From Sinotaia quadrata (Eukaryota; Mollusca; Gastropoda; Architaenioglossa; Viviparidae): a DNA stretch of 64,000 nucleotides. The stretch lies in the NCBI GenBank assembly GCA_028829895.1, contig CM054182.1, positions 86,325,546 through 86,389,545 on the forward strand, written 5' to 3'. The translations under genes and the position numbers were made by a program. This document shows, piece after piece, positions 1 to 12,214 of this stretch (position 1 is the first letter of the stretch; each line of letters starts with the position of its first letter). Under the pieces are notes generated by a model, which saw nothing but the letters and a program-made list of their open reading frames with translations, searched no databases and was not told where the DNA came from.

Positions 1-277
1 ATGTTAATAGTGACAGACCAGAACACTATGACTGAGCTATAGAAGCTCCACATTAATAGTGACAGATCAGAACACTATGATTGAACTATATGGAAGTTCC
101 ATGTTAATAGTGACAGACCAGACACTATGATTGAGCTATAGAAGCTCCACATTAATAGTGACAGTAGTGATAGACCAGGACATTATGACTGAGCTATAGA
201 AGCTCCACATTAATAGTGACAGTAGTGATAGACCAGGACATTATGACTGAGCTATAGATGCTCCACATTAATACAGA
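1..277. repeat. minisatellite, unit about 48-59 bp
   Basis: Six copies of a unit containing TTAATAGTGACAG and GAGCTATAGAAGCTCCAC start at about 3, 52, 103, 151, 209 and 267. Spacing grows from about 49 to 58 bp where GTAGTGATAGACC is inserted. The array is cut by the left edge of the window. Confidence 0.9.
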
Positions 278-521
278 TAGCTAATACTTGGAGAAGATAA
301 AATGCTACATAACAGAAAATGTTTTCTCTCGTCTTTCTTCTAGGGAGTGTTTAGTTTTATCAAATATTATACTCATTATTGATATCTGTTCCGGATATGA
401 TGGGTCTTTAGAATGCATTTGTCGAACGCTTTTTTTATCGTGAAAACTAAGGTATTGAATTTACTGAACGTATGTTTGCAAAACTGAACTTTGTATTCTG
501 CACTGAACTCAAGTGTACTGA

Positions 522-637
522 GTTAATATAATGATCACTGTGAATTACATATACATTTGTACACGGATGTATTAACTGTGTTAATATAATGATTGAAGCG
601 AATTACTTATGCATTTGTACATGGATGTAGTTACTGT
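522..637. repeat. 58-bp tandem duplication
   Basis: Two diverged copies begin with GTTAATATAATGAT and end near GGATGTA(T/G)TTA. The DNA between the first array and this one (278-521) is plain AT-rich sequence. Confidence 0.75.
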
Positions 638-661
638 TGATACGGAGTCCAGTGCTATATC

Positions 662-940
662 GCACAACACGTCTATTTGGCGTCATCATTCCCTTGGACA
701 CAGCACATCTATCTGACTTTAGCGTCATCATTCCCTTGGACACAGCACATCTATCTAACTTTTAGCGTCATCATACCCTTGAACACAGCACATCTATCTA
801 ACTTTTAGCGTCATCATACTCTTGAACACAGCACATCTATCTAACTTTTAGCGTCATCATACCCTTGAACACATCACATCTATCTGACTTTGGCGTCATC
901 ATTCCCTTGAACACAGCACATCTATCTGTCTCAACCGAAA
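662..940. repeat. minisatellite, unit 42-43 bp
   Basis: Seven copies of CACAGCACATCTATCT followed by an AGCGTCATCAT block. Starts are at about 663, 699, 741, 784, 827, 870 and 912. Confidence 0.9.
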
Positions 941-1125
941 CAGCTACCCTCAATACACACACATTCACATCCCAGTCCCACCACCCAGCCGCACCACTTA
1001 CACACACACCCATGTACTACTCCCCCCTCCCTTCAAAATAGTTACCTCACATGTATAACAACCCGGCAGAAAACAGATACCCTCATATACATTCATCCAC
1101 ACCACCACCCCTGCATTCCAAAACG

Positions 1126-1345
1126 GCTACCTTCATGTACATTCACCATATAAGGCAGCTGCCATCTAAACCCGGCCCTATCACACAGAGAGAGCTACCT
1201 GCATGTACATTCACCATATAAGGCAGCTACCATATAAACCCGGCCCTATCACACAGAGAGAGCTACCTTCATGTACATTCACCACATAAGGCAGCTACAA
1301 TCTAAACCCGGCCCTATCACACAGAGAGAGCTACTTTCACTTACA
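1126..1345. repeat. minisatellite, unit 67-68 bp, three copies
   Basis: Three copies contain CATATAAGGCAGCT and CACACAGAGAGAGCTAC. The left end grades into a CA/CC-rich stretch (about 950-1125). Confidence 0.85.
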
Positions 1346-1495
1346 TTCGTCTTCGTCCCCATCTCTCATCCAAACCGCTATTGCACAAACTAGTCGCATC
1401 ACCCTAAAGTACGTTAACTCGTGCAACGTAATTGAAACAAACACTTTATTGTTTCTTTCTATCTTCCAGAATTTTTTGCAACTTTTCGGCGCCAT
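1345..1495 (-). CDS. putative first coding exon, unknown protein
   Basis: On the minus strand an ATG at 1495 has a strong context (AAACATGG) and opens 50 codons plus one base. The frame then meets the donor-like AAT|GTAAGT at 1344. Unspliced, it ends two codons later at 1337 as a 52-residue ORF. The predicted protein starts MAPKSCKKFWKIER and becomes acidic near the end (RDGDEDE). Sequence 5' of the ATG, at 1496-1580, is CpG-rich and could be a promoter. No family was recognised. The plus strand of the same stretch carries a competing signal: a pyrimidine-rich acceptor ending TTCCAG at 1469 followed by a 36-codon frame. Only one of the two is likely to be used. Confidence 0.3.
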
Positions 1496-1581
1496 GTTTC
1501 CCACACACACACCAGGTCGCGACCGTTGCTATCTACATCAAGATCAAAGTCCCTCGCGTAGAGTCTTTCTATTTCGGTTAG

Positions 1582-3030
1582 CTATCTTCAAAACCAGTCC
1601 GTAAAAAAATGCAGTGAGAGTTATCTGTCCTAATTTGCTATTCTAATATTGTCATAACTGCAACAATTAATGCTACTTGGACAAAAAATGTAAGAGAAGA
1701 AAGACAAGGGTAGACAAAAAAAAATTAAAAAAAATTTCAGAGTGCCACGACAATATGTGTCCTGCTCATCTGTGTACTAAAAGTCTTGTGTTGCCGAATT
1801 GATTTCTTCCTTCCTTTCTTTGTTTGTTTCTCCTGGCATAATTTTTGTTAAATTTTAAGATTTCATATTCTGAATAATTTAAATATTTTATAAAGGTACT
1901 GATTTTTTTCAAAGTACAGCGAAAAGTTTTAGAGTTTTATTTTATAGAATTGTTTTAGGTATTATTATTGATTTTTAATTTCTGTTCAAGATGTTTCAGA
2001 TAAGCACACTTTGCCCACAATAGATGTCCGAGGAACTTGAAATACAAGTGCTGTCAGACTTGAGTGATTTTCCTCTATTAAAGCTACAGTATAACAGCTT
2101 TAGGTTGCACAAACACAAAATACTAGTAGAAGAGTTAGGTCCCTGCAACTGATTTGAGACTGATTAAAATTTAGACTTTAATGAAAGGACTAAATGAGTG
2201 ATTTCCCCTTAACTAATTTGTAAAGCAATTTAGTTATTTTTAGCACCTGTGTGCGTATGTGTGTAGGTGTAAAACATAAACTAGTACTAAATGACTCACA
2301 TTGACCCCCCCCTCCACAATTTACTTAAAAGTGACAAACCCTAAATATTTTTAAATGCACGCACAAAAATCTTGAGTTTGGACACTGACATGTCCCTCTC
2401 CCCCCACCTGTGATTGAAGATTCAGCAGTCGATATTCATCGGTCCATATAGTGGTCGGGACCACAGAATATACTGAAAGGAATAGGTTTCTTCAGAGGCT
2501 TTCAGAGCCGAGAACGTCCCAAGAAAAAAGGCCCCATACAATCTCTGGAGGGTAAGGAAGTTAAAATGACTACCATCATCATGACGAGAAAAATACCGAC
2601 CTACATAACTTGAAGAGTGCCTACTGATAAAAGAAAATAAGTAAACTGTAATTGTGATTTTCACTACAAAGGGTCAAATTTGACTGATTTCCCCCCTCCC
2701 CAAAGGCATATGACTTGTCAGTGAGTGATTTCTCTTATAAAGGTAAATTTTGACAATGATTTCTGCTGCAGAGGTTTGGGTGATTGTAACTTAAGTTTCT
2801 TTGTTTTAAGCAAAAATACTGCTAGTGCCTTGACAAAATCGGTATATTATAAACTAACTGAACAATCGTATATTTTAAAAACAGTTAGTGATATACATAT
2901 ACACACAATAATACCTATATAGCTGCTGTTTGTTTAAGGAGAAAAATATTCCGAAAGCATAGCACGTGTTCAAATTCACATTCAAGCAGGTTCGTGTATC
3001 CCTGCCGTTTCAATGGAAAACAAAATCGAG
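1582..3030. other. AT-rich, no feature seen
   Basis: This is unique-looking AT-rich DNA with short A and T runs. The only frames over 60 codons (about 2422-2664 minus, 2725-2922 plus) lack convincing composition or splice signals. Confidence 0.6.
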
Positions 3031-3031
3031 C

Positions 3032-3215
3032 GTTGTCCTGAACTGTAAATGTTGAGAGCGGATTGCGAGAAAGACACAGAACGTGTCTTTGGATATACAC
3101 GAAAACAGACCAAATGATGGGTGTTGTCCTGAACTGTAAATGTTGAGAGTGGATTGCGAGAAAGACACAGAACGTGTTTATGGATATACACGAAAACATA
3201 GACCAAATTATGGAC
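3032..3215. repeat. 91-bp tandem duplication
   Basis: Two copies begin GTTGTCCTGAACTGTAAATG at 3032 and 3123, differing at a few bases. They create look-alike minus-strand open frames. Confidence 0.9.
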
Positions 3216-3599
3216 GTTGCATTTACAGTCAGCTTCATCCATCCAGGCTCCTGAATGAATTTACCCCAAATAATGATAAGGCGACCCTGCGCAAAATCAA
3301 CGATCGTTAGCAGTGGCTGTTTAGCAGAAATAAATTCAGTTTATTAGCGTGTGGATTCACAATGTTCACATCTCGGAATCGACAGGTAAGTTACGGGCCT
3401 TCAAGTGCATTCTAGCAAAGTCCAAATTGAGAAACCGCAAAATGTTCAGCCTAAACAAAATGTAGCAATAGAAATAACAAAAAACTATAAATGCTACAAG
3501 TCAACATACAACCTATGTGCTTCCCCACACATAAACTCACTCACATAGATTCACTGGCAGAAAAATTTGTGGCTTGTTTACCGACTGATGCGGTGGCTC

Positions 3600-3740
3600 A
3601 AGTAAAACGTAGCGCTGCACAGTCCAATCATTTCACGTGTGCTGACTCCGCCTACAGATCACGTCACTGAATTATCACGTGCTTTGCCGTGTGCGCACGC
3701 GCGCACGTGCGACATGTTTCCCGCTACGTGTACTAAGCTT
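3600..3740. promoter_or_regulatory. CpG/E-box-rich candidate promoter
   Basis: A GC-rich island in AT-rich DNA holds CCAATCA at about 3624, CACGTG at about 3637 (in TTTCACGTGTG), 3679 and 3703, and several CpGs. A tiny frame starting MAARKTTNF follows at about 3746. Promoter activity is inferred from motif clustering only. Confidence 0.2.
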
Positions 3741-3790
3741 GCTTATGGCTGCGAGAAAAACGACTAATTTCAAAGCAGCCGGCTAAAAAT

Positions 3791-4319
3791 AAATAAATAA
3801 CAAATTATTATTTTATAAAACCGCCTAGACTAGAGTCTAGAGGCTGTCTATCGAGGAAAAACTAGAAATGAGAAAACTGTTTTTGATTTCCACTCGTTTC
3901 CTAAACGCCACTTAATGCATACATTGTTTTGTTATCATTGTCTTTTCTTTACTAATGTGGTTTCTGACCCCTGCCTGGCGACCTTTTGCAGGTTAACACT
4001 AGAAAATGGTCTAAGCATGTAGGTTAACATGATAGCCTGTAAGGCTCACAATGTTACACAAGTGGCAGTGATTTCATTGGGTTTTTTAACATTTATTTTT
4101 TAAACAGAATTGATTAAGCAAAGTATTGATTTTGAAAAAAATTGACAAAAAGAAAAACTACAAACCAACCCACACCCATACAACAACCCAATCCCAAATA
4201 AAAACAAGGCAATTAATAAACCTATTAAAACCACAAAATATCGCATTATTCTGTGACAAAGCAATTAACAGTACACCTGTATACAAAGTATCGATCGGAA
4301 CAGGTGCAGGTATATCGTA
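3791..4319. other. AT-rich, no feature seen
   Basis: The 4126-4323 frame is lysine/threonine-rich low-complexity translation of A-rich DNA and is not supported as a gene. Confidence 0.55.
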
Positions 4320-4480
4320 TTGATTGGCTGAGGTTTCAAAGTCTTGCGAGCGGAAATCGATCTCGTCCTGTGATTGACAGGCGCGTGTAATATCACCAGC
4401 CAGGATTTATACCGACAGTTTTCTTGCATGTTGGTCGAGGTCCTACGCTGCTGACGACACGTTTAGAAGAACGATGCCGT
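4320..4480 (+). promoter_or_regulatory. possible promoter with ATTGG and TATA-like boxes
   Basis: GATTGGCTGA (an inverted CCAAT box) at about 4323 is followed by TTTATACC at about 4405 and an ATG at 4473, which opens only 20 codons. The higher CpG content supports a promoter or exon, but no spliced frame could be followed. Confidence 0.2.
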
Positions 4481-4958
4481 TAATGTCAGGAAACTGTTGT
4501 GCTGTGCGCGATTCTGGCCATGAGTGCTTTAACTAAGCAGTTATGTTTTGTCCCAGAGTTGCCATGTAAGGATAGTACCGTAATCCTTCTATTCTGCGCG
4601 CGACACTTAAGCCAGGATCTAAAGTCTGGAAGCTCTCTATGTATTTCAATTGTCACTGGCGGGAGCATGTGTGAAAGACTTGGCTCCTGTTTGGGTCACT
4701 GATACCGCCGAGTGCGAAAGGTCATTGCGCAGATTTGCTTACTGGACCATGACATCATAATTTTTTTTTAAACAAAACAAATTTTAAGGCTGCAATGAAA
4801 ACACCTTTGACAGTCGGCTATTGTGTGCAGGTGTGGCATGTCGACCAGAGCGTGGTTTTAAAAGGGAAGTGATAAATAGGTCAGTGTTTTGTTTTATAGG
4901 TGTGCAATTCAAATTTTGTTTTTAGGGTTTGTCAAGCGGGCTGTATTTATGAGACGGG

Positions 4959-4982
4959 TTGATTGATTGATTGATTGATTGT
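4959..4982. repeat. (TTGA)n microsatellite
   Basis: A perfect tetranucleotide run of GATT/TTGA, about six units. Confidence 0.9.
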
Positions 4983-5094
4983 TTGCGATTTGTCTCCGCT
5001 TTAAACGTGTGCTGAATTTACAGGTTCTTCAGTTAGGTCAGTGATGGGCATCGGTCAGTGTTTGGTTCTAGAGATTTTATATGTAGGTGACCAG

Positions 5095-5460
5095 TTGGTT
5101 CTTCAGATACAAATAGGTCATTAATTAGTACTAGACCTACAAATAGGTCAATAATTAGTACTAGAGATACAAATAGGTCATTAATTAGTACTAGAGATAC
5201 AAATAGGTCATTAATTAGTACTAGAGATACAAATAGGTCATTAATTAGTACTAGAGATACAAATAGGTCATTAATTAATACTAGAGATACAAATAGGTCA
5301 TTAATTAGTACTAGAGATACAAGTAGGTCATTAATTAGTACTAGAGATACAAATAGGTCATTAATTAGTACTAGAGATACAAATAGGTCATTAATTAGTA
5401 CTAGAGATACAAGTAGTTTATTGATTGGTTCTATAGATACATGCAAAGTAGGTCACTGTT
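5095..5460. repeat. 30-bp minisatellite
   Basis: About eleven near-identical copies contain GATACAAATAGGTCATTAAT and end in TAGTACTAGA. The period is a multiple of three, so the minus strand reads a periodic VLINDLFVSL peptide. I read that as a by-product of the array. Confidence 0.95.
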
Positions 5461-5502
5461 GGTTTCTATAGATACAAGTAATTTTTTGATTCACACGCAG
5501 GT

Positions 5503-5640
5503 AAGTGTCTGGTTAAACAAAATAAATTAGTGTCTGGTTATACAAAATAAATTAGTGACTGGTTATACAAACTAAATTAGTGTCTGGTTATACAAACTAA
5601 ATTAGTGTCTGGTTATACAAAATAAATTAGTGTCTGGCTC
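5503..5640. repeat. 25-bp minisatellite
   Basis: Five to six copies of TTAGTGTCTGGTTATACAAA plus ATAAA or CTAAA. Confidence 0.9.
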
Positions 5641-5654
5641 AAGAGATACGATAG

Positions 5655-6330
5655 GCAGGTCATCGTGTGTTTCTACAAATACAAGTAGGTCAGTGTTGGC
5701 TCTAGAGAAATGACAGGAGAATCACTGTTTGGTTTTCAGATATGACAGATAGGTTAAAATTTCGTTCTACAGGTACAAGTAGGTCTATGTTTGGTTCTAG
5801 AGATTTGGCAAGCAGGTCAGTGTTTGATTCTAATGACATAGATATGACAGGTATAAGTAGACCAATCTTTGATTTTAGAAATTTGGCATATAGGTCAGTG
5901 TTTGGTTCTAGAGATTTGGCAAGCAGGTCAGTGTTTGATTCTAAAAGCATAGATATGACAGGTATATGTAGACCAATCTTTGATTTTAGAAATTTGGCAT
6001 ATAGGTCAGTGTTTGGTTCTAGAAATTTGGCAAATAGATCAGTGTTTGCTTCTAGAAATGTGGCAAACAGATCAGTTTGGTTTCACAGATAAGCAAATGA
6101 CCAGTGTTGGGATCGTTGAATTTGGAAAGGTCAGTGTTTATTTTTAGAGATGTGGCTCGGATGTCAGAGTCTGGTTCTAGAGGTACTGAAGGTAGGCTAG
6201 CGTTTGGTTCTAGAGGTATTGAAGGTAGGCTAGCGTTTGGTCTAGGGATATGTCAAGTTTTCTAAAAATAGGACAAGCAGGTCAGTGTTTGTTTTTAGTG
6301 CAAGCGGCTGTTAGTATTACATGAAGTGAC
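5655..6330. repeat. 33/111-bp higher-order minisatellite
   Basis: Basic units contain AGGTCAGTGTTTGGTTCTAG. Around 5742-6092 they form a 111-bp higher-order unit: GTAGACCAATCTTTG recurs at 5857 and 5968. Both levels are multiples of three, so a 116-codon plus-strand frame results. Confidence 0.85.
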
Positions 6331-6350
6331 GTTAAATTTTAGTGACGAAA

Positions 6351-6490
6351 CAAATAGATCAGTGTTGGTTCTAGTGATGTCACATAGATCAGTGTAGGTT
6401 CTAGTGATGTCACATAGGTCAGTGTTTGGTTTTAGTGATGTCACATAGGTCAGTGTTTGGTTTTAGTGATGTCACATAGGTCAGTGTTTT
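6351..6490. repeat. about 31-bp minisatellite
   Basis: Five copies of AGGTCAGTGTTTGGTT plus TTAGTGATGTCACAT. The GGTCAGTGTT core is shared with the arrays at 5095-6330, so these neighbours probably have a common origin. Confidence 0.9.
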
Positions 6491-7755
6491 CCGTACTATG
6501 TTTATCTGGTGTTTATCAGTACTATCATGCTACTGATACAACTCGTCTGTACATTTTTATTAGTACCATTATAATTCTTTTAGAGCTGGTCTGTAAATTT
6601 TTATCAGCGATTCTGTGTTTTATTATTTAGATTAAACTTAATTTGATAAATGAAAATGAACTTACTGCAAGATAAAATACGATTTCACTCCCTGCAGACG
6701 CTATTCCTTAGCAACCAATGAATGTTTATTTCAAAATTAAGAACAAAATATATCGGTCCTCTCACTGCACTCCTGAAATACACATGCTTGTAATCTATCA
6801 AATAACAATACTTTGCAAAAATCAAATAAAAATAATCAAAATTTTTCACCTGATTAAGAAAAAAATTTATTAATGTTTCATAGATGTGTTAATAGGACAT
6901 CTTTGCCAAGAGTTAAACTTAAAGTGGATCTTGAAAAGAAACGTGTAGAGAAAATCTGAAATGTTCATATTGTGTCAGTGACAAAAACAATGTCAACAAA
7001 CATATTTTGGATGCTTTCAACATTTGCTTTTATATAAAATAATTTAAATAATTCATTGTTTCCACCGCATAGGTAGGTCGCTGTATTTTTCTCCAAGCTT
7101 ATTTTTACCTGTAGGTTTCATTCTATGAATAGTAGATAATAATCTTACGCACTGCGTTTCGATAAGCCGCGGGGATTCGACAAAAGAAAAAAAATGATAT
7201 TTATATTTTATACGCATATAAACATTAATTTTTATCTGCATCGCATACATAAGCATTGTACTTGTTTGCATTCATGAGATGTAGTCAAATAATATTTATT
7301 TTTAATTGTTTCCTTTAATAAAAGCTCTCTAAATGTCTGAGAGATTTTGAAATGTTCTGACTCTAACATTCTTTGGTATGCTGCAATAGATTTAATGATA
7401 GAATATTTTACAAATTTTCTTTCAAAATTACTAGTTCTTATCATTAAATATTTTCTTTTATATACACAAGAAACGAAGGTAGTTCTCTAATAATTATCGG
7501 TACACATGTACTGTAATAGTTCGCTGGTCAAGTTAAGAATGCCACAGAAAAAGTTCATTGACATACATTCGATTTATCACAACCAATGAATTCGTTTGGC
7601 TGCAGAAATATCCCGTGTGTAAATAATACAAGGGAATCGTTGTTCGCTAATGATCAGCAGACGAAAACTTAATAGTTTAGTGGCATAGTTCAATGAACTA
7701 CTGTATAATCATTTATAAAATAAGCTTAATCATTACAAATGATTAATTCCACAGT
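6491..7755. other. AT-rich, no feature seen
   Basis: Strongly AT-rich unique sequence. The minus-strand frames near 7053-7444 have no supporting signals. Confidence 0.6.
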
Positions 7756-9464
7756 TGTGGCAGAGTAAATTTGCCTATCTTTATTTCTAAACTTAATTGT
7801 TATATAAATTGTTAAATGTCAAAGTGACCCGCCCATGGGCACTGGTTGTGTTGATATTTTAAAGTGTCAAAGTTGGAAGTAAACAACTCAAGTAAAGAAT
7901 GTGCTAGACTTGCTGATGTAGGTTTTAGGTAGAAGAATAGTTTTTATTAACCAATGGTTAATATTTACAAGAATGAGACCAGCCAATGGGCTGAGATCAA
8001 AAGTTTACCTGTTGAAAGGAAGTGTATTTTCTAATCACTTTGAATTTGGAGTGGCTGGGTCTGGTTATGAAAGGCGGCCGTTAGCTTAATGGTAAGTTAA
8101 TTGACAGAGTGAGAGAATGAACTTAGAAATGCTTCGTGTATTTTGATATTGATATGTTATATTTGCGTTTTACGCAGAGATATATTATGTGAGTAGAATT
8201 TTATTTCTACAAATTGTGAGATATATTATGTGAGTAGAATCTTATTTCTACACATTGAGATATATTGTGTGAGTAGAATCTTATTTCTACAAATTATGAG
8301 ATATATTATGTGAGTATAATCTTATTCCTACAAACTGTGAACTATGATGCTATGCAGTAAGCTAAGCACTTGACATTGTTTCTAGTGAACATGTTCATAA
8401 ACTGTTATGTTGTATTTATTAAGCTGTATGCGTGTGTCAGGCTAGTAAATACTGTTGCAGGAAACTGTAGATTGAGACTTGAATGTAAGAAAAAAAAATG
8501 GAGTTAGAGATGCATAAACCAGAAACTTAGTGTTTGTTCTCTGATTATATTTTACAGGGTAAAAACAGGCGTTTTTGGTTTCACCAGAATCTCTCAGTTT
8601 TATGAAACGTTGCGACTGAGGTAGATGTGAGAAGTATCTACCCCCAGTGTGTAAGTGTAAGGATACACTGCAATCTGTTGATGTATTGAGGTAAGGTATG
8701 CTCTACTACATCGTAGAATTTCTGGTACAAGAAAGACCAGAAATTACAACATTGTTGTCCTGCTTTAGGAAATTAATAAGGCAAAGTAGCACCAGATTAG
8801 CCTTGAGAGAATAGCGGCTCATCCGTGTTCTACAACGTGCAAGAGAAACGCGTGAAGAATTTATTGTAACAATGAACTTGTGACTTTGTTAAGAAAGCTC
8901 GTAAGAGGCTACTGCGGTAATCACCTAGACAAGATTATGTACACACTATTATCACTATAATTCCATTTCTGTTCTCTGATAAGAACTATCCTGTGATTTA
9001 TATTGACACTAAAATGTTGAATTATGTGTTAGGATATAAGACTGTATAGGTATTTAAATTATTCGAACATTGTTCATGGAAATATTGATGTCAGGTATTT
9101 ACTATAAGTATATTTGAATGTTGATTTAATAAATTTATTGTCCTTTTTACATAACTTTATGTTGGAAAGATAGTGAGTGGATGGGGGCTCACTAAATATA
9201 GATTAAGGACGGATTTATCTTTGCCTTTAGTTAGAAGTTTTCCACCTACGGAAATGTTGTGTGACAGTGAATATTTTTCTTTTATGTTGTGGAAAAGAGA
9301 AACGTTTACAGTGCCCGCTTATACATCAAGTGAGATAAACGAGTGGTGTCTTCTGGAGAATTGTTAATAACATAAACTAAGATTCTCATCACTTGTAATT
9401 AGCTATGGATGATTAAATAATTAAAATAATCACAAGCAATATTTAGTGTGGCATACGTGTCACA
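7756..9464 (+). mobile_element. solo-LTR-like dispersed repeat, copy 1
   Basis: The copy begins TGTGGCAGAGTAAATTTGCC and ends near TACGTGTCACA, matching the ends of the better-defined copy at 42069-43400 (reverse strand) and the copy at 56570-58223. Shared internal landmarks include CTTAATTGTTATATAAATTG near the 5' end, GATTTAATAAATTTATTG near 9126 (a possible polyadenylation signal) and CATCACTTGTAATTAG near the 3' end. It is longer than the other copies because a 42-bp unit is amplified at 8173-8343. The flanking 5-mers (ACAGT and GAAAG) do not match, so a target duplication is not visible. No protein-coding domain was seen. Confidence 0.75.
8173..8343. repeat. 42-bp array inside LTR copy 1
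   Basis: Four copies of GATATATTATGTGAGTAGAA followed by TCTTATTTCTACAAATTGTG. The LTR copy at 56570-58223 has only one such unit at the equivalent place (about 57001-57045), so the amplification happened after insertion or in a sublineage. Confidence 0.9.
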
Positions 9465-9539
9465 GAAAGACTTCATGAAAATATTATTTCGTATATTATA
9501 TATTTCAGACCACCATACATATACCTGTGGTTTTGAGGC

Positions 9540-9766
9540 TGCGGAAGTTACAACATCTCTATGGCTCGGATTTTGAGGCAGATGTAGCACAATATATATC
9601 TATGACTGCGAGTCTGAAGAAGGTAAAAATGTCTAAGTCTGGGAGTCTGAGAACGGTGCAATATTTGTCTACGGCTCGAAGTCTGAGGAAGGTAAAAATG
9701 TCTAAGTCTGGGAGTCTGAGAACGGTGCAATATTTGTCTACGGCTCGAAGTCTGAGGAAGGGACGA
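9540..9766. repeat. 69-bp minisatellite
   Basis: Two near-identical 69-bp units plus flanking partial units. Half-units both contain CTGAGAA or CTGAGGA motifs. The period gives a repeated SLRKVKMSKSGSLRTVQY peptide in one frame, not thought to be a protein. Confidence 0.85.
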
Positions 9767-9930
9767 ATGAGAATTGGGATTCCTATCGTGACTTCACCAA
9801 TACGGTTCTCGTAAAATTAACGACTGCCGCTCTTATACCCGAACAATCCGCCAGATCGCCAATGAGCAAAACTGATATTGTACCGAGGACTGGGTGGCAG
9901 CGACAAGCCTTAACGGTTCATTACTCATAC

Positions 9931-10400
<470 letters not shown>

Positions 10401-10565
10401 ATGAATGGTTCAACCGAGACAGCAATTTATAAACTGGCGGTTCGGTACATTGTACAGTGTTTTCCTCTAATTAACTTCCCTTAGTAAAGTCTAAAAATTG
10501 ACCAGAGTTCTTGCAAACATTTTCGTTCAGCGTTAGAAACCTTCGTCAAGAGAAAAGACATTATG

Positions 10566-10853
10566 TCATGTTGTCAAGGTTAAAATTTCAGAAATCTGAA
10601 ATCTGAAATCAGCAGCAATGAATACACGCTTCCGCCCTACAAGACAAACGAATTCCTGACCCGATGAACAAGTCTGCAGTTCCTCTGTCCACCGAGTTTT
10701 GCAAACAAAAGACGAACTCAGAACTATGTTTACATCCTGCACGCCACCGCGGACCTCGGTAAACTCCCTTATAGTGTCCTCGGTAAACTCCCCTTGCTCT
10801 ACACAGTTCGATTTGTACCTATCGCAGGTGACCGCCAAAAGATCGATTTGCAT
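10566..10853 (-). CDS. possible small ORF or first exon, unknown
   Basis: A 95-residue minus-strand frame starts at an ATG (10853) just inside a CpG-richer stretch (10850-10960). It begins MQIDLLAVTCDRYKSNCVEQ and has mixed, protein-like composition in its first half. An in-frame TAA lies upstream. A short internal duplication (GAGTTTACCGAGG) gives EFTE twice. A weak donor-like GTAAAC lies after codon 40. No domain was recognised. Confidence 0.25.
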   Translation of the reverse strand: MQIDLLAVTCDRYKSNCVEQGEFTEDTIREFTEVRGGVQDVNIVLSSSFVCKTRWTEELQTCSSGQEFVCLVGRKRVFIAADFRFQISEILTLTT

Positions 10854-10869
10854 GGCGAGCCGACAAAAG

Positions 10870-11802
10870 CAACTCTAATCACGCGAGATCGAACGAACGA
10901 ACGAGATCTGCGTTAGGGTGTCACGGAGCTTTGTGGACGTCTGCGCGCTGTTGGTGGGTACTTAAGTGCTGTATGTGCGGTTCGAAAACGTGCCTAATAT
11001 ATTATTAACGCCCCTGCTCCCCCCAAAAAAAAAAACAAAGAAACAAAACAAAACCAAAACAAACCCACATACACTCACCATAACTTACCGAGTTTCTGTG
11101 ACTAGAGTGGTGGTGGTTTTTTTTTTGTTTTTGTTTTTGTTTTTAACCGATGGGTAAGGTTTCGCGGAAAAAGGCACATTTCACAGTTGTTTCAACGGTG
11201 ACGAGGACAACTAGAAAGATGATTTCCGGGTTTGAACCTCTGGTGTGTAGCGCATCAGGTGAACTGACAAAACTCCATTTCTTAAAACATACATTTTAGA
11301 TGTCAGATGTCATGTGGCGCCCGACTTCTACGACATCCATAAACACCGACACGGAAGGCAATAATATGATAACGTTTAATTTTGTGCTGGATTATCGAAC
11401 TTTGAACTCAAATGTCTACACGAGTATTCAAATCCAATCATTTCAAATTGACCCACCCCACTCACCACACTATAACCACGATATTGAAACAAAAATAACA
11501 ATACAATAAAATTAAACATAAAATTAAAATAACAACTGCTATGCAGTAAAGTATTTATTCCTGTAAAAGACATGTCACTGATAAAACAACCTTAAAACAT
11601 AAATTAAAATTATCCATTGTTTCTAAGATGAAAACTTACATAATTTCCCTTGGTATATTATACACTTTTCTCTTTCTGGAAGCAAAACGTATTTAATTTC
11701 AAAGGCATATGCGCCAAGGCGTAATTTATGGTTTGAGGATTTCAAATCATTGTCAATACGTTTTCTCGAAAAGGATCATCATAAAATTTTATGAGATTTT
11801 AC
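10870..11802. other. unique DNA with A-rich and T-rich runs
   Basis: An A-rich run (about 11024-11068) and a T-rich run (about 11117-11145) face each other and could pair as a loose hairpin. No gene is supported. Confidence 0.5.
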
Positions 11803-12055
11803 AATGCGTTTTTAAATAAAGTAAATACTGCATGCGTTATGCGTTTTTAAATAAAGTAAATACTGCAAGCGTTTTTAAATAAAGTAAATACTGCATGCGT
11901 TTTTAAATAAAATACATGCTGCATGTGTTTTTAAATAAAGTACATACTGCACGCGTTTTTAAATAAAGTATAAACTGCATTCGTTTATAAATAAAATACA
12001 TACTGCAAGCGTTTATAAATAAAGTACATACTGCATGTGTTTTTAAATAAAAGCG
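11803..12055. repeat. about 28-bp minisatellite
   Basis: About nine copies of GCGTTTTTAAATAAAGTAAA plus TACTGCAT or a variant. Each copy contains an AATAAA hexamer. Confidence 0.9.
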
Positions 12056-12214
12056 TTATAAAGTAACCTAAGGCATATATCACACTTTATTAAGGTGTAT
12101 TTTATACAATTTACAACGGCATATTTGTAGTTTTCTAAAATACGTGTATAATATATATGTTTATTCAAGTATGCAGCTGTCGAAGGCAAACAAAATGTGT
12201 TTTAAAGGCACATT

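Noticed and set aside
3384..3390. Strong donor GACAG|GTAAGT after an 8-codon ATG frame (MFTSRNRQ)
   Set aside because: Too short to separate from chance. The acceptor before it is weak.
4473..4535. Short frame MPLMSGNCCAVRDSGHECFN, reminiscent of the start of a THAP zinc finger
   Set aside because: It stops after 20 codons, and no donor or downstream THAP residues could be found.
5033..5446. 137-codon minus-strand frame with repeated VLINDLFVSL
   Set aside because: It exists only because the 30-bp array is a multiple of three and stop-free. No start context, splice site or domain.
5095..5460. CRISPR-like regular spacing of repeats
   Set aside because: Units are directly contiguous with no unique spacers, and the DNA is animal. 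The same holds for every other array here.
7751..9469. Target duplication for LTR copy 1
   Set aside because: The flanking 5-mers (ACAGT, GAAAG) differ. I did not shift the ends to force a match.
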